A stretch of DNA of 64,000 nucleotides from Paralithodes platypus (GCA_032716605.1 CM064505.1:44173464-44237463); one strand, 5' to 3'; shown: positions 10,721-22,725, counted from the stretch's first letter. Program-made: numbers and translations. The notes: a model not told the origin generated them from the sequence alone.

Positions 10721-11360
10721 ATGTATGAAAATATTATAGTGTGATTGCACTACAGGAATAATTTGCTATAAAACTATTAATATATCATAAGAATTAACTA
10801 TTTCATATGAAACTGCACTCATAAATCCAAATTCAACCATGCTGTTTCTTGTCTATCATACATATAAGCAGAGTGTACAAAATTCATATGGCCAACTGTA
10901 CATGTGTGGCGATGCCCTAATGATGATATAGATTCTGCCCATCTTAACCTGACGAGAAATTACTTGTCATTAGCCTGTCTTGATTACTGAGCCGTGACTG
11001 TATTTTAGTAATAGAACCTATCGTTAAATATGAGAACCACACTAAATACAAAGCATAAATAAATGATTGTTTTAGGCTGCAATTAAAAGTCAAGTAATCG
11101 GATGGTAGGGTATGAATTTCTCATCCGATAAGATGAAACAGAGCATAGTTATAAATCAGCAGTGAAGAATCAGAATGAAATGACGGTGATAATATAAAGA
11201 ATGCGATTTTTATTGTCAAGCTAAGTAGAAACTGGCACCATCAATGGCAACTCAACGAAGACATTTTGAACCATATTTTAAAACATATTTTTCGTTTCTG
11301 TAATTGCAAAACAAATTTTAAAACCAGGTCTGTTATTGTTTGGGGCCATTTAAAGACAGA
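10721..11360. other. AT-rich spacer
   Basis: No gene, RNA or clear repeat was recognised. Confidence 0.4.
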
Positions 11361-11362
11361 GT

Positions 11363-11800
11363 GATTCATAAGAAACGCTGTTTCAAATTCATGTCCCAAT
11401 GGCAGCATTCCAGGCAGACGCATTTTGGGCTGCCCCACCTGTCAAGTTATTTAAGGGGAGATCAAATCGAAGTACAGTCACGCAAATATGTCATGTCTCA
11501 GCTGTCATTACGTTTGGATCGCTCTGTGCTGTATTAATGTCTGTCAAATGTTGAATAGGGTGGCTAAGTATAGGAACATGTTTGTATATCATAATTTCAC
11601 TTGAAGTGAATAAATCAAGTTTAGATGATGCTGACACCAATTATTGATCAATATACTTGGTGCCGAGACATCATTTATTAGGCCGACTAGCCTGTAGGGG
11701 TAGACTAAGCAAGACATGTAGCTCCCTCTACGTTCACAGACCTGCAATGTTTCAACCAATTTGGGTCATCCATCCATTCCACATACCTAAGTTAACCAAA
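11363..11800 (-). mobile_element. Degraded RTE-like LINE fragment split by a MITE
   Basis: Phrases matching the better-preserved fragment at 28262-28870 occur at 11390-11440 (TGGCAGCATTCCAGGCAGAC) and 11728-11800 (GCTCCCTCTACGTTCACAG). The two parts are separated by a mariner-like MITE at 11474-11692. Confidence 0.55.
11474..11692. mobile_element. Mariner-like MITE (CAGTCGCGCTAATAAGT family)
   Basis: One of five copies about 210 bp long with inverted ends resembling CAGTCGCGCTAATAAGTCATG and the interior phrase TCAGATGTTGAATAGGGTGG. The left end here is more diverged. No transposase is encoded. Confidence 0.7.
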
Positions 11801-12884
11801 CCTGCTCATAGTGACCTGAAGAAGCTATCTGCGAAACGTCAATAAAGTGCTCCTCCTCGGATGGTGTTTTTTATCCAAGATGTTAAAGCAGGATACTAAT
11901 TATACTGTGGAATTTGTTTGTGCAATTACTAAAACTAGAACATATGTCTGATAAAGTGGCCCTCTTTGTGGACTTGTGGTGCTCTGGGAAAATCTATAAT
12001 TATGTGTATAAATCAAAAGACTTCCCGATGAAGACCTGTGAAAACATAAGTGAATGTGTTTATGCTAATGTAAAAACCTTATCCTTCTCATTAGTTATGT
12101 GAATAATGTTCAGATTATCATTCTTGGGTGAATCTATTTTTTGTGTTTTTATTATTATTATACCAATATTGTTATAAGTATTTTTGTATATATATATATT
12201 TGTTACTAAGATGCACATAGAAGGATTACTAGGTATAACGAGGATGTGTATAATTAATTAAGGGGAGATGGGTGGTTTTTATGGTCCCCCTTCTCCCACT
12301 GTATATTTCAATAAATTGAATTGAACTCTGACCTATAAGACAGTGTCACATGAGGCCATGTATTCGATTTTAGGCTCGGAGTCACTTGATCTGATTGAAA
12401 GTATACTTTAGAAAAGGTTGTTATTCGACCAATTCTACTTTTATTTTGATGTTACCGTAAAGTTCGCAGCCTAAGATCAGGGTCAAACATCGTAAAACTA
12501 ATAAATTACTTAAAGACTATAAAGTAACTGTTATATAATCGCGGATACTAGAATGGGATACAGATTATCGGATACAGGTGCCCGTGTGACACCAGTTTTA
12601 AAGGAGGAGAGAGTGTAAAGAAAATAGGTGACCTCTTCAAATTTGTAACATAAACCCAAATATGTCATAATGCCAGAAACTATCATGAAATACCATAGAC
12701 TATGGTGTATTCAAGCTAACCTGGCAGAAATTGGTAACACTGCCTTTCTCCACACACACACACACACACACACTGCCTGTCTAGAATCGAATCTTCTAGC
12801 TGATTTTAAACGTGACAATTTAATTTCAGAGGTATCTTTGAAAAGGTGTGACTTCAAAATGTCTATCTATCGATCTATCTATTG
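11801..12884. other. Spacer with a possible LINE 3' tail and a CA tract
   Basis: No gene was recognised. A family-A-like fragment (AAGGGGAGATGGGTGGTTTT with CCCCCTTCTCCC) lies at 12260-12300, followed by an AATAAATTGAATTGAA tail-like phrase. A CA microsatellite is at 12751-12773. Confidence 0.4.
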
Positions 12885-13505
12885 CCTGACGTCGTGATCC
12901 CCGAAGGGGTGGCCACGAACGAAACGCCCCATGCACCTCTGTCCCCAATCAGTCGACGCCCCTCCTCCCAACCAGCACAGCCTTTATTCATATACTTCTT
13001 CACTCCATCCTTCCACCTCTCTCTCGGTTTACCTCTCGCTCTCTGTCCCTCCACCTCCAGGGATCTGCCTTGTGTGGGCCAATCGCCTTTTTGCAGACTC
13101 CCATTTTCTTATGTTCTTATGTTCTCACTCGTACACCCTCTTAGTCATTCTCTCGCTTTCCACGTTCCATATGGCCGTACCATCTCAAGGTGTTCCTTTT
13201 CACACATTCCAGCACATCTATCTCCACACCACACCTCCCTCTTACTTCCTTATTCATCTGTCTATCCCTCCATGTAACTCCGACGCACTTCTCAATTAAG
13301 TCATTTCCACCCCTCTCAATCTTGGTCTGAGTCTCTCCACCAACGTCCATGCTTCTCTTCCGTAAGTCAGTGTCGGGATTACCACACTGTCATGCAAGGA
13401 CTTCTTCACTTCCATGCTGACCACCCTACTTCTTGTTACTGCTTTCAGCGTTCCTACAACCCTCTTCCCCTGTTGCACCCTCTCCCGCACTTCTTCATCC
13501 ATACC
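12885..13505 (-). mobile_element. RTE-like LINE 3' region with broken reverse transcriptase
   Basis: On the minus strand, two frames give the C-terminal reverse transcriptase block: VIPTLTYGREAWTLVERL and VKRNTLRWYGHMERGK. A GGTGGCCACGAACGAA-type non-coding tail follows at 12905. A frameshift separates the two coding parts. At 13062-13130 an ACATAAGAACATAAG-type repeat segment is embedded. Confidence 0.75.
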
Positions 13506-14105
13506 AGAATTAATTAATTAATTACCAGAATTAATTACTGCAGCTGTACGCCATGTATCATATCTGGCTTCATAATTATTGTGTGAATCTCAAAATGCCA
13601 AATATTTGTGTAAGATGGGATACAGCCATTATGTTGCAGAAATAGAAATAAGCCGAATAGAAACAACACAATGGTTAACACTTTCAATATTAAGACGTCT
13701 TCTTTCCGCCTTACAGCTTCTTCAAGTTTGGGCTATAGTTTGACCAGGAGAAACTGCAAATCAAATGTTGTCCTAATAGAGTCAATGAGCCAGGGTGGAA
13801 TTCGATCCCATCAAAGAGAGTTTATAGCTACAATTATAATCTACAATACAATTATCTTATTGTTGTGGAGATGTTATTGGGTGACACTAATGGGGGCGGC
13901 GCTACCTGAGTCTATACCAGGTAGTACTTTCTTTTAGTTTTACTTCTATTAAGAGATTCACTTTGTATATTTCTTACAATAAATAAGCCAAATTATGATA
14001 GAATTGGAATATTGGAGTATATAGAAGACTTTGTATATATTGTAAGAGGTCATGAAGTGATGCCAGAGTAGGATGCCCAGAGGTATAGAATAGAGTGTGT
14101 ACCCC
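13506..14105. other. Spacer, no gene recognised
   Basis: AT-rich DNA. A phrase GGTGGAATTCGATCCCATC at 13795 resembles a tRNA-type box B but has no matching box A. Confidence 0.4.
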
Positions 14106-14321
14106 TTAACACCTTCTATGCCGGCGATGTCTTTTTAAGTATACTCTAGCTATATTTACACTATTGTATTCAGTTTAAACAAGGGCCTCAAGCAAGTAAC
14201 AGGCTACGAACTATCCCAAATAACCCTTTTTACTACCACAGATCCTTCTTAAACCGCACAAAATCGACTAAATATAGATAGAATAGAACTAAAAGGACGT
14301 CGATGGTACACATGGGGTTAG
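14106..14321. mobile_element. TTAA-flanked palindromic MITE, family P2
   Basis: Begins TTAACACCTTCTATGCCGGC and ends CGATGGTACACATGGGGTTA. The interior holds the family phrases TAGCTATATTTACACTATT and ACAAAATCGACTAAATATAG, which are near inverted repeats. Confidence 0.7.
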
Positions 14322-14346
14322 TTTCCGCCATCTTGCCATGCTCATA

Positions 14347-14366
14347 GCCCCCCCCCCCCCCCCCCC
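14347..14366. repeat. Poly-C tract
   Basis: About 20 consecutive C residues. Confidence 0.95.
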
Positions 14367-14678
14367 TCTCCGGCTGTTATAAAAAAAATCAATTAAAACA
14401 AATCACATGAGTGTCTGTATTTAACCATAAAAACTCAATATTGCCTAAAGACATGAACACGTTGAATAATCCTGTGTTTCATAATTAACAGCTGGGTTGA
14501 GCTCCTGTTACCATCACGGTGTCGAGACCCAGTATGCACTCTACTCTATATCGCTGTGGTAGGATGTGCCAAGATACCTCTGTGTGTGTTTTGATACCTT
14601 TGAATCAAACTGACTTGCCAGGTGATTCTATCGTGTGTTGACATAAACTTAAGAATCAAAAGCTTATGAAAGAATTTG

Positions 14679-14765
14679 CCACTTGCGAGTTTCAGGCTAT
14701 AAGGAAGTTTAAGGTGTAGACATCGATATTTAACAGAAATAATGGGTTTTGGTGGATGGAAATAA
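14679..14765 (+). mobile_element. Partial P1 MITE
   Basis: Contains CACTTGCGAGTTTCAGGCTA and GTAGACATCGATATTTAACA, the left arm of the P1 palindromic family. The right arm is absent. A TTAA-flanked element end (ATTAACCCATTGGC) begins at about 14777. Confidence 0.65.
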
Positions 14766-14957
14766 ATGCTAAATGGATTAACCCATTGGCTACGGGGGAC
14801 GTTCCGGAACGCCATGGCAATTTATAGCAAAACGCGTCCTTTATATTGAGAGGGTTCAACCCATTTTGTGTTTATCAATGTGTTCTATAGCTAACACCTA
14901 AATATGTTGATCATTCTAAAAAAAAAATTTACTCTTCAGATTATGTGTATCCATTAA

Positions 14958-15316
14958 GAGGGTAGTGCTTGGTTTTTGGTCTATGTAATCATTAATTTAT
15001 TTGTTTTAGAGTTTCCTCGCTAGACCTCTATCAAGCTTAAATAGCAACCCCTAGACCCCCTTTCAAGATAAATTAGTACATTTTTCAGTAGAAAAATTTC
15101 CCGGCCAAAGGCCGGTTCCTTCTAAAATTACAGGCTCACTAGCTCTCGCCAGGAAAAAATCGACACCTAAATGACACGAAAAGTCTTAACATAGACTAAG
15201 AAATGAGGCGAAAGGTCTTAAAATCGACAAACTAACGGCACGAAAATCTTAAAACCTCAAAATATGCTAAACATAAGAGAGAAGGGGGTCCATAAAAAGC
15301 GAGTACTACCTCCTTA
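14958..15316 (-). mobile_element. TTAA-type repeat, family A
   Basis: Shares TTCCTCGCTAGACCTC, AAAGGCCGGTTCC, CTCTCGCCAGGAAAAAAT and GTCTTAAAATCGACAAAC with six other copies of about 350 bp. The interior contains an inverted pair around CCGGCC. No coding capacity. Confidence 0.75.
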
Positions 15317-16197
15317 AGTTCACTGTTTTTATACGATTCCGTCCACTTGTTGTGAATATATACTTTAAGGTTGCCTGAAGTCGGTGTCACACCAACGGGT
15401 TGTATCGGAGTCTGTATCGGCTACAACTTAGGATATTTTAACCCTCGGAGGTGCAGAACGCGATTCACTTGGATTGTAGCATATTTTAAGCTTTGAAATA
15501 TCCACGACGTATACATTCTAATAACACACATACCAAAGCCATTCCAAAAGCTTCTTCTATCTACAACACCCCTTCTCTGCTATCTACACTTTCCCAGCCG
15601 TATGGTCCTGGTAGTGTACTGTCTGATGGCGTAATGGGATTCCAAATGTAAGAGATGCACCTTGAACATTTTAATTTAGTTACCCCAAAGCTCTTCTTTC
15701 TTTCAATAGTGGTTTAAAGAAAACTATATTAGAGGACTAACTTAATTCAATTTTCCTAAGTGCACATAAATATGAAAGCAAATATAACTGGCATCCATGC
15801 GCCTCAAGGGGTTAAGTACATTATTTTTGTTCTTGTCTTAATGATTATTAAATTACTATGAGATAAATAATTACAATTTCCTCCATAATGGAGGTGAAAT
15901 TTGTCATTTAAATATACGTATTTCGGTAAATAATCAACTGCGATACTGTGATTCCGAAGAAAATCTCAACTATGGCCTATTTGATTGTGTTGGTCAAAAG
16001 TGTATAGTTTTATGTGGCATATATATTGACTCCGATACTGCGACTCCGATAAAAATAGCCCATAAGTGTGATTCTGTGACTTTGGCTGATTGTGTTGCTA
16101 TTTTGATAGACACTGTAAAAATATCAAACGGTATGTGAATATACTTTAAGGTTGCCTGAAATATGAAAAAGGTGTAGAAGGTCAGTGGGTATATTGA
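15317..16197. other. Spacer bounded by a direct repeat
   Basis: No gene seen. A phrase of the type ATACTTTAAGGTTGCCTGAA occurs at both ends (about 15358 and 16140) in the same orientation. The purpose is unknown. Confidence 0.4.
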
Positions 16198-16202
16198 GTC
16201 AT

Positions 16203-16741
16203 GTTAAGGGGGGATGGTTAATTTTTTGGTTGCTTATTTTATATATATATATTAGTTTTCTAGTTTCTTCCCTAGACCTCCATCAAACTCCAAAACAATC
16301 CCAGCATCCCTCTTCAAGATATATTTGTACATATTTCGGTAAAAAAAAATCCTGGCCGAAAGGCGGTTCCTCCAAAATTACATAACATAAGAACATAAGA
16401 AAATGGGAGTCTGCAGAAAGCTGATTGGCCCACACAAGGCAGATCTCGCTCACACTCAACCCTAATTATAAGCCCTAATTTAAGGCCCAGCTCACTAGTA
16501 CCATGAGGACCGACCTCACCAAAACGATCAGAGATCAACACAAGATTTATGGGGGCTCGCTATCGCTCGCCAGGAAAAAATCAACACCTAAATGGCACGA
16601 AAGGTCTTGATATTGATATAGAAGTGGGACGAAATGTTTTACAATCGACAAACTAATGGGGCGAACGTCTTAAAATCTCAAAACCAATGGGGCTAAACAC
16701 GAGGAAGAAGGGAGACCACAAATACGACCCATCTCCCCTTA
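16203..16741. mobile_element. TTAA-type repeat, family A, with inserted repeat
   Basis: Outer ends are TTAAGGGGGGATGG and CCATCTCCCCTTAA, a clear inverted pair with TTAA at both edges. The family-A interior is interrupted at about 16381-16555 by another repeat carrying ACATAAGAACATAAGAAAAT and TTGGCCCACACAAGGCAG. Confidence 0.75.
16381..16555. repeat. ACATAAGA-type repeat segment
   Basis: Segment shared on the opposite strand with 13062-13130 and 50178-50255. It lies inside a family-A element, so it inserted later or marks a recombination. Confidence 0.6.
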
Positions 16742-16957
16742 ATCTCATGTACCGGCGACGTATATTTTTATTTTATTCTAGCTATATTTAGATAATTTTG
16801 TGCAACTTAAAAAGGCGCTGTGGTAGTAAAAAAGGGTTAATTAAGACAGTTCGAAGCCGCCCGTTCTTTGCTGGAGGCCCTTCTGAAACTGAATAAAATT
16901 GGCTGTTACGAGCCAGTATAACATGAAAAGGACAGAACCGGTACCGAACGGGTTAAC
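16737..16957. mobile_element. Palindromic MITE, family P2
   Basis: Starts TTAATCTCATGTACCGGCGA and ends GAACCGGTACCGAACGGGTTAA (split by the family core). It shares its right TTAA with the next P2 copy. Confidence 0.7.
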
Positions 16958-17172
16958 CCTTACTGTACCGGCGAGGTATTTTTTTAATTTGATTTCAGCA
17001 ACATTTAGACGATTTTATGAAGCTTAGGAGGGATATATGGTAGCTGAAAGGATGAATTGAGATAGTCTGTAGCCTTTTAATGGGTAGACGTCCTTCCTAA
17101 GCAGAATAAAATCGTCTATAATAATTGCCCGAATACGATGAAAAGGACGTCACTGGTACTGTATGGGTCAAC
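16954..17172. mobile_element. Palindromic MITE, family P2, second tandem copy
   Basis: Begins TTAACCCTTACTGTACCGGC at 16954 and ends GGTACTGTATGGGTCAA, directly next to the previous copy. Confidence 0.65.
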
Positions 17173-17206
17173 TAAACTAAAATCGTTTAGCAGTTCCCAG
17201 AATATA

Positions 17207-17662
17207 ATGTATAACTGCCTCCTTGTATAACTGCCTCCTTGTATAACTGCCTCCTTGTATAACTGCCTCCTTGTATAACTGCCTCCTTGTATAACTGCCT
17301 CCTTGTATAACTGCCTCCTTGTATAACTGCCTCCTTGTATAACTGCCTCCTTGTATAACTGCCTCCTTGTATAACTGCCTCCTTGTATAACTGCCTCCTT
17401 GTATAACTGCCTCCTTGTATAACTGCCTCCTTGTATAACTGCCTCCTTGTATAACTGCCTCCTTGTATAACTGCCTCCTTGTATAACTGCCTCCTTGTAT
17501 AACTGCCTCCTTGTATAACTGCCTCCTTGTATAACTGCCTCCTTGTATAACTGCCTCCTTGTATAACTGCCTCCTTGTATAACTGCCTCCTTGTATAACT
17601 GCCTCCTTGTATAACTGCCTCCTTGTATAACTGCCTCCTTGTATAACTGCCTCCTTGTATAA
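17207..17662. repeat. 16-bp satellite array
   Basis: About 28 consecutive copies of TATAACTGCCTCCTTG with no variation seen by eye. The period is not a multiple of three, so an open frame on the minus strand has a 16-residue period. It is not a gene. Confidence 0.95.
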
Positions 17663-17727
17663 TGAAGGGGTTATATATCATTCGGGTTTTATGGAGTAGC
17701 TCACAATATACAGCAGATGGGGGGGAG

Positions 17728-18097
17728 GGGGAAGGGGGGTAGTGTTTTATCTATTTATTTATGTATTCATTTATATTTTTAGTTTCCTCGCTAGACCTCC
17801 ATCAAACTTTAAAAAAACACCCCCTAGACACCCCCTTCAAGATAATTTTGTTAATTTTTCGGTAGAAAATTGTCCCGGCCGAATGCCGCTTCCTCCTAAA
17901 ATTACTGGCTCACTCTCGCTCGCCAGGAAATAATCGACCCCTAAATGACACAAAAGGGCTTATAATTGACAACGAAATAGGGCGAAAGGTGTTAAAATCG
18001 CCAAAATAATGGGGGCGAACGTTATAAAATTTCCGAACTAATGGGGCTAAACAGGAGGGAGAAGGCAGTCCAGTAAAACGAACCATCCCCCCTTAAA
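17728..18097 (-). mobile_element. TTAA-type repeat, family A
   Basis: Contains TTCCTCGCTAGACCTCCATC, CGGCCGAATGCCGCTTCC, CTCGCTCGCCAGGAAAT and ends CCATCCCCCCTTAA. Confidence 0.75.
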
Positions 18098-18301
18098 TGT
18101 ATGATGTGTGTGTGTGTGTATACGGGTGTGTGTGTGTGTGTGGGTGGATGTGTGTGTGGGTGGGTGTGTGTGTGTGCTGGTGGGAGTGTGTGGATGTGTG
18201 TGTGTGTGTGGATGTGTGTGTGTGTGTGTGTGTTGATGAGGAAATTTGACCCTTCAGTGGGATACCATCACTATATTTTTTTTTTTTTTTTTTTTTTTTT
18301 T
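18098..18301. repeat. (TG)n tract and poly-T
   Basis: Imperfect GT microsatellite at 18103-18235 and a run of about 26 T at 18276-18301. Confidence 0.95.
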
Positions 18302-18519
18302 GGCTGCCATTAGGCGATTTTTCTCACCATAGGAAGGATCGCTGGGGGTCACAGGGGCCAAACATACCTCAACCCATAATTTGAATCCCACAAGTCCTTC
18401 CTAAGCTGAATAAAATTGTCTAATGATAGCCAGAATGAAAGAAAAATCCTTCATCTTGATGTAATAGGATTGAGGTGAAGATCTTTATGATATATTTACT
18501 ATAGCAGATGTTTCATGTT

Positions 18520-18908
18520 TTGAAGGGGGGTCACCGGCCTTTTTTGTTTTATCTTTCTCTCCTTTTCTCTCTTTCCCTGGCTTGTATCCATTCGGCCCCA
18601 TTCAGCCAACTGTTTTAAGACGTTTATCCCCATCCAGGTGTCGATTTCTTCCTGGCGAGCAATAGCGAGCCAGCATTGTATGGAGAAATCCGGCTTCGCC
18701 GGAGAATTTTTTTATCAAAAAATGTACAAATTTAGCTTACTGTCAAAACAAAATATATATATATGCTGGCTCCGCTACCGCTCGCCAGGAAAATATTGAC
18801 ACCTGGATGGGGTAAACGTCTTAAAACAGTAGGCTGAATGGGGCCGAATGGATACAAGCCAAAGAGAGAGGGAGAGAAAAAGAACAAAAGCAAGGTGGGC
18901 TCCCTTAA
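18520..18908. mobile_element. TTAA-type palindromic repeat, family B
   Basis: Long inverted-repeat element. The left arm reads CTTGTATCCATTCGGCCCCA and CGTTTATCCCCATCC. The right arm holds the reverse complements (GGGGCCGAATGGATACAAG), ending at CTCCCTTAA. A central AT-rich spacer (ATATATAT) sits near 18755. Both arms contain the CTGGCGAGC phrase shared with family A. Confidence 0.8.
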
Positions 18909-19062
18909 CTGCGTTACAATAATAGTATGTATTATATTGGCCGAGATATGTGTGAAAATATAGCATGGATATGTTATACAGATATATTATATTATATATG
19001 TTTCAGTAAACTTGTTATGAACATTATTTCAATGATGTTTTATTATTTCAACCCCCCCTAGT

Positions 19063-19424
19063 GTTGTTGTTGTTGCTGTTCCCCAAGCTGCCTGGCCGAA
19101 CATCCCCAAGGCCCCGAGCAAGGCCAAGGGCATAACCGAGCGCCCCCACAGAACCCTCCCTGCTGACCACAATAAAGCCTGGGTGACCGAAGCCACTCCA
19201 TGGCCCTGTGCCCTTCAGCAATTATGAAGAGAAAGTTGAGGGGCAAAGGAAAAATGTGACGCTTTGGCTTCCAATCTTGGTAGATTGGGAGGTCAATCCA
19301 CGGAAGAGACGCCGTCACTTGAGATCTAGAAAATATATAAGTAAAAGGAACAGTCAGACTAAGCTATGGGTATGGCAGAGGTCACTCAGTTCTCACTCTG
19401 ATAGACCAGCCCATCACCACATGA
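19063..19424 (+). mobile_element. SINE of the CCCCAAGCTGCC family, tRNA head missing
   Basis: Carries GTTGTTGTTGCTGTTCCCCA, AGCCTGGGTGACCGAAGCC, GTCAATCCACGGAAGAGACG and CCATCACC-type body. Open frames in it are shared by all copies and are not genes. The copy lacks about 50 bp near 19203 present in other copies. Confidence 0.75.
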
Positions 19425-19574
19425 CTAGAACCCAATCCTCTCAGCAACAGCTAGGAAAGGCCCTAGAAAGCTGCCTTTGGCGGGGGGATAGCTCCCCTAT
19501 TTCAACCCCCTTTGGGGTTAGGCACCCACCTCCTAGTGTTAATAATGAATGCTGTTTTTATGATCGACCTGCTT

Positions 19575-19850
19575 TTTATCTCTGGGTTTTATCCATTCGG
19601 CCCCATTCAGCCTACTATTTTTATACGTTTCTCCCCATTCTGGTATCGATTTTTTCCTGGCGAGTGAGAGCGAGCCATCATTGTATGGAGAAATCCGGCT
19701 TTGCCAGAGACATTTTTCCACCGAAAAATTTACAAACTAAGTCAGCTGTCTAAAACATAATCCATAATATGGTGACTCGCTATCGCTCGCCAGATTCAAA
19801 TCGACACCTGGATGAGAATAAACGTCTTAAAACAGTAGGTTGAATGGTGT
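19575..19850. mobile_element. TTAA-type repeat, family B, partial
   Basis: Contains TATCCATTCGGCCCCATTC, CTGGCGAGTGAGAGCGAGCC and the inverted arm AACGTCTTAAAACAGTAGG. The outer ends are missing. Confidence 0.7.
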
Positions 19851-20045
19851 ATGAAAAGGAACACCTCGAGATGGTTCGGCCATGTAGAACATAATTATGG
19901 GAAGTGAGAGAATGACTAATAGAGTGTAAAAGAGTGAGGTGGAAGGACAGAAAGAGAGAAGCAGACCGAGAATGAGGTGGAAGAATGGAGTTGAGAAGTA
20001 TATATGCGTGAAAGTGGTATTGAATAGGAGGAGGGGCGTCAGCTG
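19850..20045 (+). mobile_element. RTE-like LINE 3' fragment
   Basis: Plus-strand reading gives KRNTSRWFGHVE-like residues followed by a basic region, then GGAGGGGCGTCAGCTGAC. It matches the style of the 12885-13505 fragment on the other strand. Confidence 0.55.
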
Positions 20046-21480
20046 ACGGGATATAGGTGTGTTATGCTACATTTCTAAGAAACGAGGTATATTTTAATCG
20101 CACTTCCCACACTGGGAATGATGCAGTTATCAGCTCCAACTTAGGGTACTCTCGACTGGGCGAGGACTGATCTAAATTCTCTTTACACCAAACAAATAAC
20201 AGGCAATCAGGAGAAACACAAGGAAAGATTATAATGGTTTTATTCTTATCAATAGTGGATCATAAATATTCACAAATAGTGTCTCTAATTGTCACGCAGG
20301 ACTCGTACACAGGAAATGGTTGATTAATAAACTGAGGCAATAGGCCTTGACACAAGCAAATCGTCCTAAAGTACGGCAGAATAATGCACACAAATAATTG
20401 ACAAAGTAGAACAAGAATGATTGCTAATTTATGTTCAAGAACAAGGAGCGGTAGCTCTCCAGAAGGCAAAACAAAGATTTAACATAAAGTTACTCCAGAT
20501 GCATGAATTGCAAAGGTTAAAGTTATGACAACAAAGAGTCTACATTAAGTGGGCTCTTAAACATGAATGAGAAACATTAACTCTGCGACAAGATACACTA
20601 TTATACCTAGACCTGAGTGATACGAGTGCATAAACTCAGATATGCGGCAAGAGCTCATGGGTGACGTGTAAGGTGAATGTATTAGCTAATATGGTGATAA
20701 TATATATATATATATATCTCCTTTTTGAGGAGTCACGGGAGCCCGGACTCAAGCAAGTATCTATAATGATTCTATATACAGTATATCGCCGATATGGAAC
20801 AGGTGTGTAGTGTTCCCCATCAACCGGGGTGGCGAGAGGCAAGGAAAAGGGAAGGTGTAAAACACGTCTTCGAATATCTTATGTTAACACTGAAAGAGTC
20901 TTGGCACATCTGGGTCTAAACCTCGCTACAATCACTGTTACCATGACAGAAACACAGAAGTACTTAAATTGTGAGAGAGAGTAGGGCACTGAGGGAAAGC
21001 AAGCACTGGCACTGAGGGTTGACAAGGAGCTGGGGTCTCTGCTATCCGCACATACACACTGGCGTAGTATAGGTCCCATGCGTAGGACTCCACGACGTCT
21101 GGGCTGCTTCACATACAGCCTCGGTCCTCTACAGGCTAGGCCCGAAGAGCTGCAACAGGCGCCTGGCTATGTCATGCTTCCTCCGGGGTCTTCGGCTGGG
21201 CCGATGGTACTCTTTCTCGCCGTCTCTGTGGGGAAATGGCAGCTTCTCTCCTACCAATGGATCGACCAAGGTCTTTCCCGGTGTCAGAGGTAAGCTCACC
21301 TAGTTAGGTACTGGTAAACTGACACACACTTGCCTTATCTCGTCAGGGCCAGACAAGAGGAGGGCAGGAGCGTGACTGTTCAGAGAGTCAGAATTTGTCT
21401 TTGCCACAGACACTGTGTTACTAGATAACTCAAGACTAGACAAGGTCAGCAGTCACCTTAGGAACACCAAGTACAGTACT
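20046..21480. other. Unassigned region, possibly repeat-derived
   Basis: No gene is supported. Sequence composition is less AT-rich than the surroundings from about 20800. A TATATA run is at 20700-20717. Short minus-strand open frames show no recognisable domain. Long terminal repeat remnants are possible but unproven. Confidence 0.3.
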
Positions 21481-21750
21481 GTATGTTTAACACTGGCACT
21501 GTGACTGAGGTTGCCCATCACGAACAGTAGCATACTCGGTGTGACTGACTAGATCCGTATGCACAATATAGCACTGGACTTCACCACCCCATACTCGTGT
21601 CATGATATACTTAGACTTATTGTCTGCCTCTGGGTTGACAAATGCTGAGTTTGCCCGGCACACACAATAGCGTACACAGTTTGACTGACTAGATCCGCCC
21701 ACACAATAGCGTACTGGACTTCGCCGCCCCAAACTGGTATTACGATAAAC
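21480..21750. repeat. ~130-bp tandem duplication
   Basis: The block with GTGTGACTGACTAGATCCG and GCACTGGACTTCACCACCCC recurs as TTTGACTGACTAGATCCGCC and GTACTGGACTTCGCCGCCCC, with moderate divergence. A minus-strand open frame spans both halves and is therefore internally duplicated. Confidence 0.75.
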
Positions 21751-21786
21751 CTTAGACTTAATTGTTATATGTCCGTCCTTTCCATC

Positions 21787-22725
21787 TTAGGACTCTGTGA
21801 AAGATAAAAAAATTGAGATCAAGCCAGCAGGCTGATTGCTTGCTGATGGTTGGGCTGGCTGAGGTAGTGTCTCTTCTGGCTGAGATTTCGTCTGCATATT
21901 AGGGTATCTCCGGGCATGAAGGGCACGCCAGGAGGGGAGGTCTTGTCCGGTGTTGTTGGGCATGGTGCATGCGCAGCTGTTGCACTGAGTAATTCTGGTG
22001 AGTTGATCAGTCGTGCACATTGTGAAATAAGGTTGGAGTTCGGGAAATGTGGAAAGCCGTCGATATGAAAGTTTGTTGTTATGAGTATTTTCCCGGGTTC
22101 TTGCTCTCGCTTCTCGCATTGATTTTCCGTTGATATCGGTGGAGGAGCAGGTATTGTTTATTTTCTGCCGATGCACGTCCTTGAGTTGATAGTAGGGTTG
22201 AAGTTGGACGTGTTTTGGTTTCGTGCTGGCTCTGCAAGGTGCGGGTGAAGTGTTGAAGCGGAATTGTGGTGGCTCTGTCCATGTGTGAATCCTTCTGTCG
22301 TTGTTTGTGTGGTGAATTCGGTGGTTGGCCTGGGGTTTGATTTTTCCTGTTGGTACACGCCCTTGTGATGGTCTGGTGGGCGAAATGGGGTGATGTTAGG
22401 GCTGGTATAAGAGTCGTAATAGGTGGTTGAAGCATTCTATCCAAGATGGCAGTGTTGGATTTCGGAAGAATAGAATAGTTTCCCATTTATATTTCGTTTT
22501 CTCTAGAGGTTAGGGGTGTCGAAGAAAACGAAATATTTAAAGGGTTACTACGAGGCTTGCCATGTTGGTATTCATCAGGTCCGGCTATGCTTAATTTACG
22601 AATGGTAGCAATCTTGACTGGTTGGTTATTTGGCGTTTATGATGTTGGTGATCTCTCGGCGGTCCGGTTTGGTAATTTCTCTACAGGCCGCGCATATCAA
22701 GGTGCGGTTGGCCATCATGGTGTCT
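21787..22725 (-). pseudogene. Possible degraded retroelement ORF1, unrecognised
   Basis: Minus-strand frames form a chain. From 22715 downward the sequence reads MMANRTLICAACREITKP, with a C-x-x-C pair. It then shifts frame to a long Pro/Thr/Gln/His-rich stretch (22486-22079, starting MGNYSILPKSNTAIL) and to another frame (22176-21787) containing LPSWRALHARRYPNMQ. The basic, Pro-rich composition and shifted frames would fit a decayed gag-like ORF1, but no family is recognised. The start and end are uncertain and it may be non-coding. Confidence 0.3.

Noticed and set aside
17187..17681. A 164-residue repetitive frame and possible CRISPR-like array
   Set aside because: It is a 16-bp tandem repeat with no spacers; the genome is eukaryotic.
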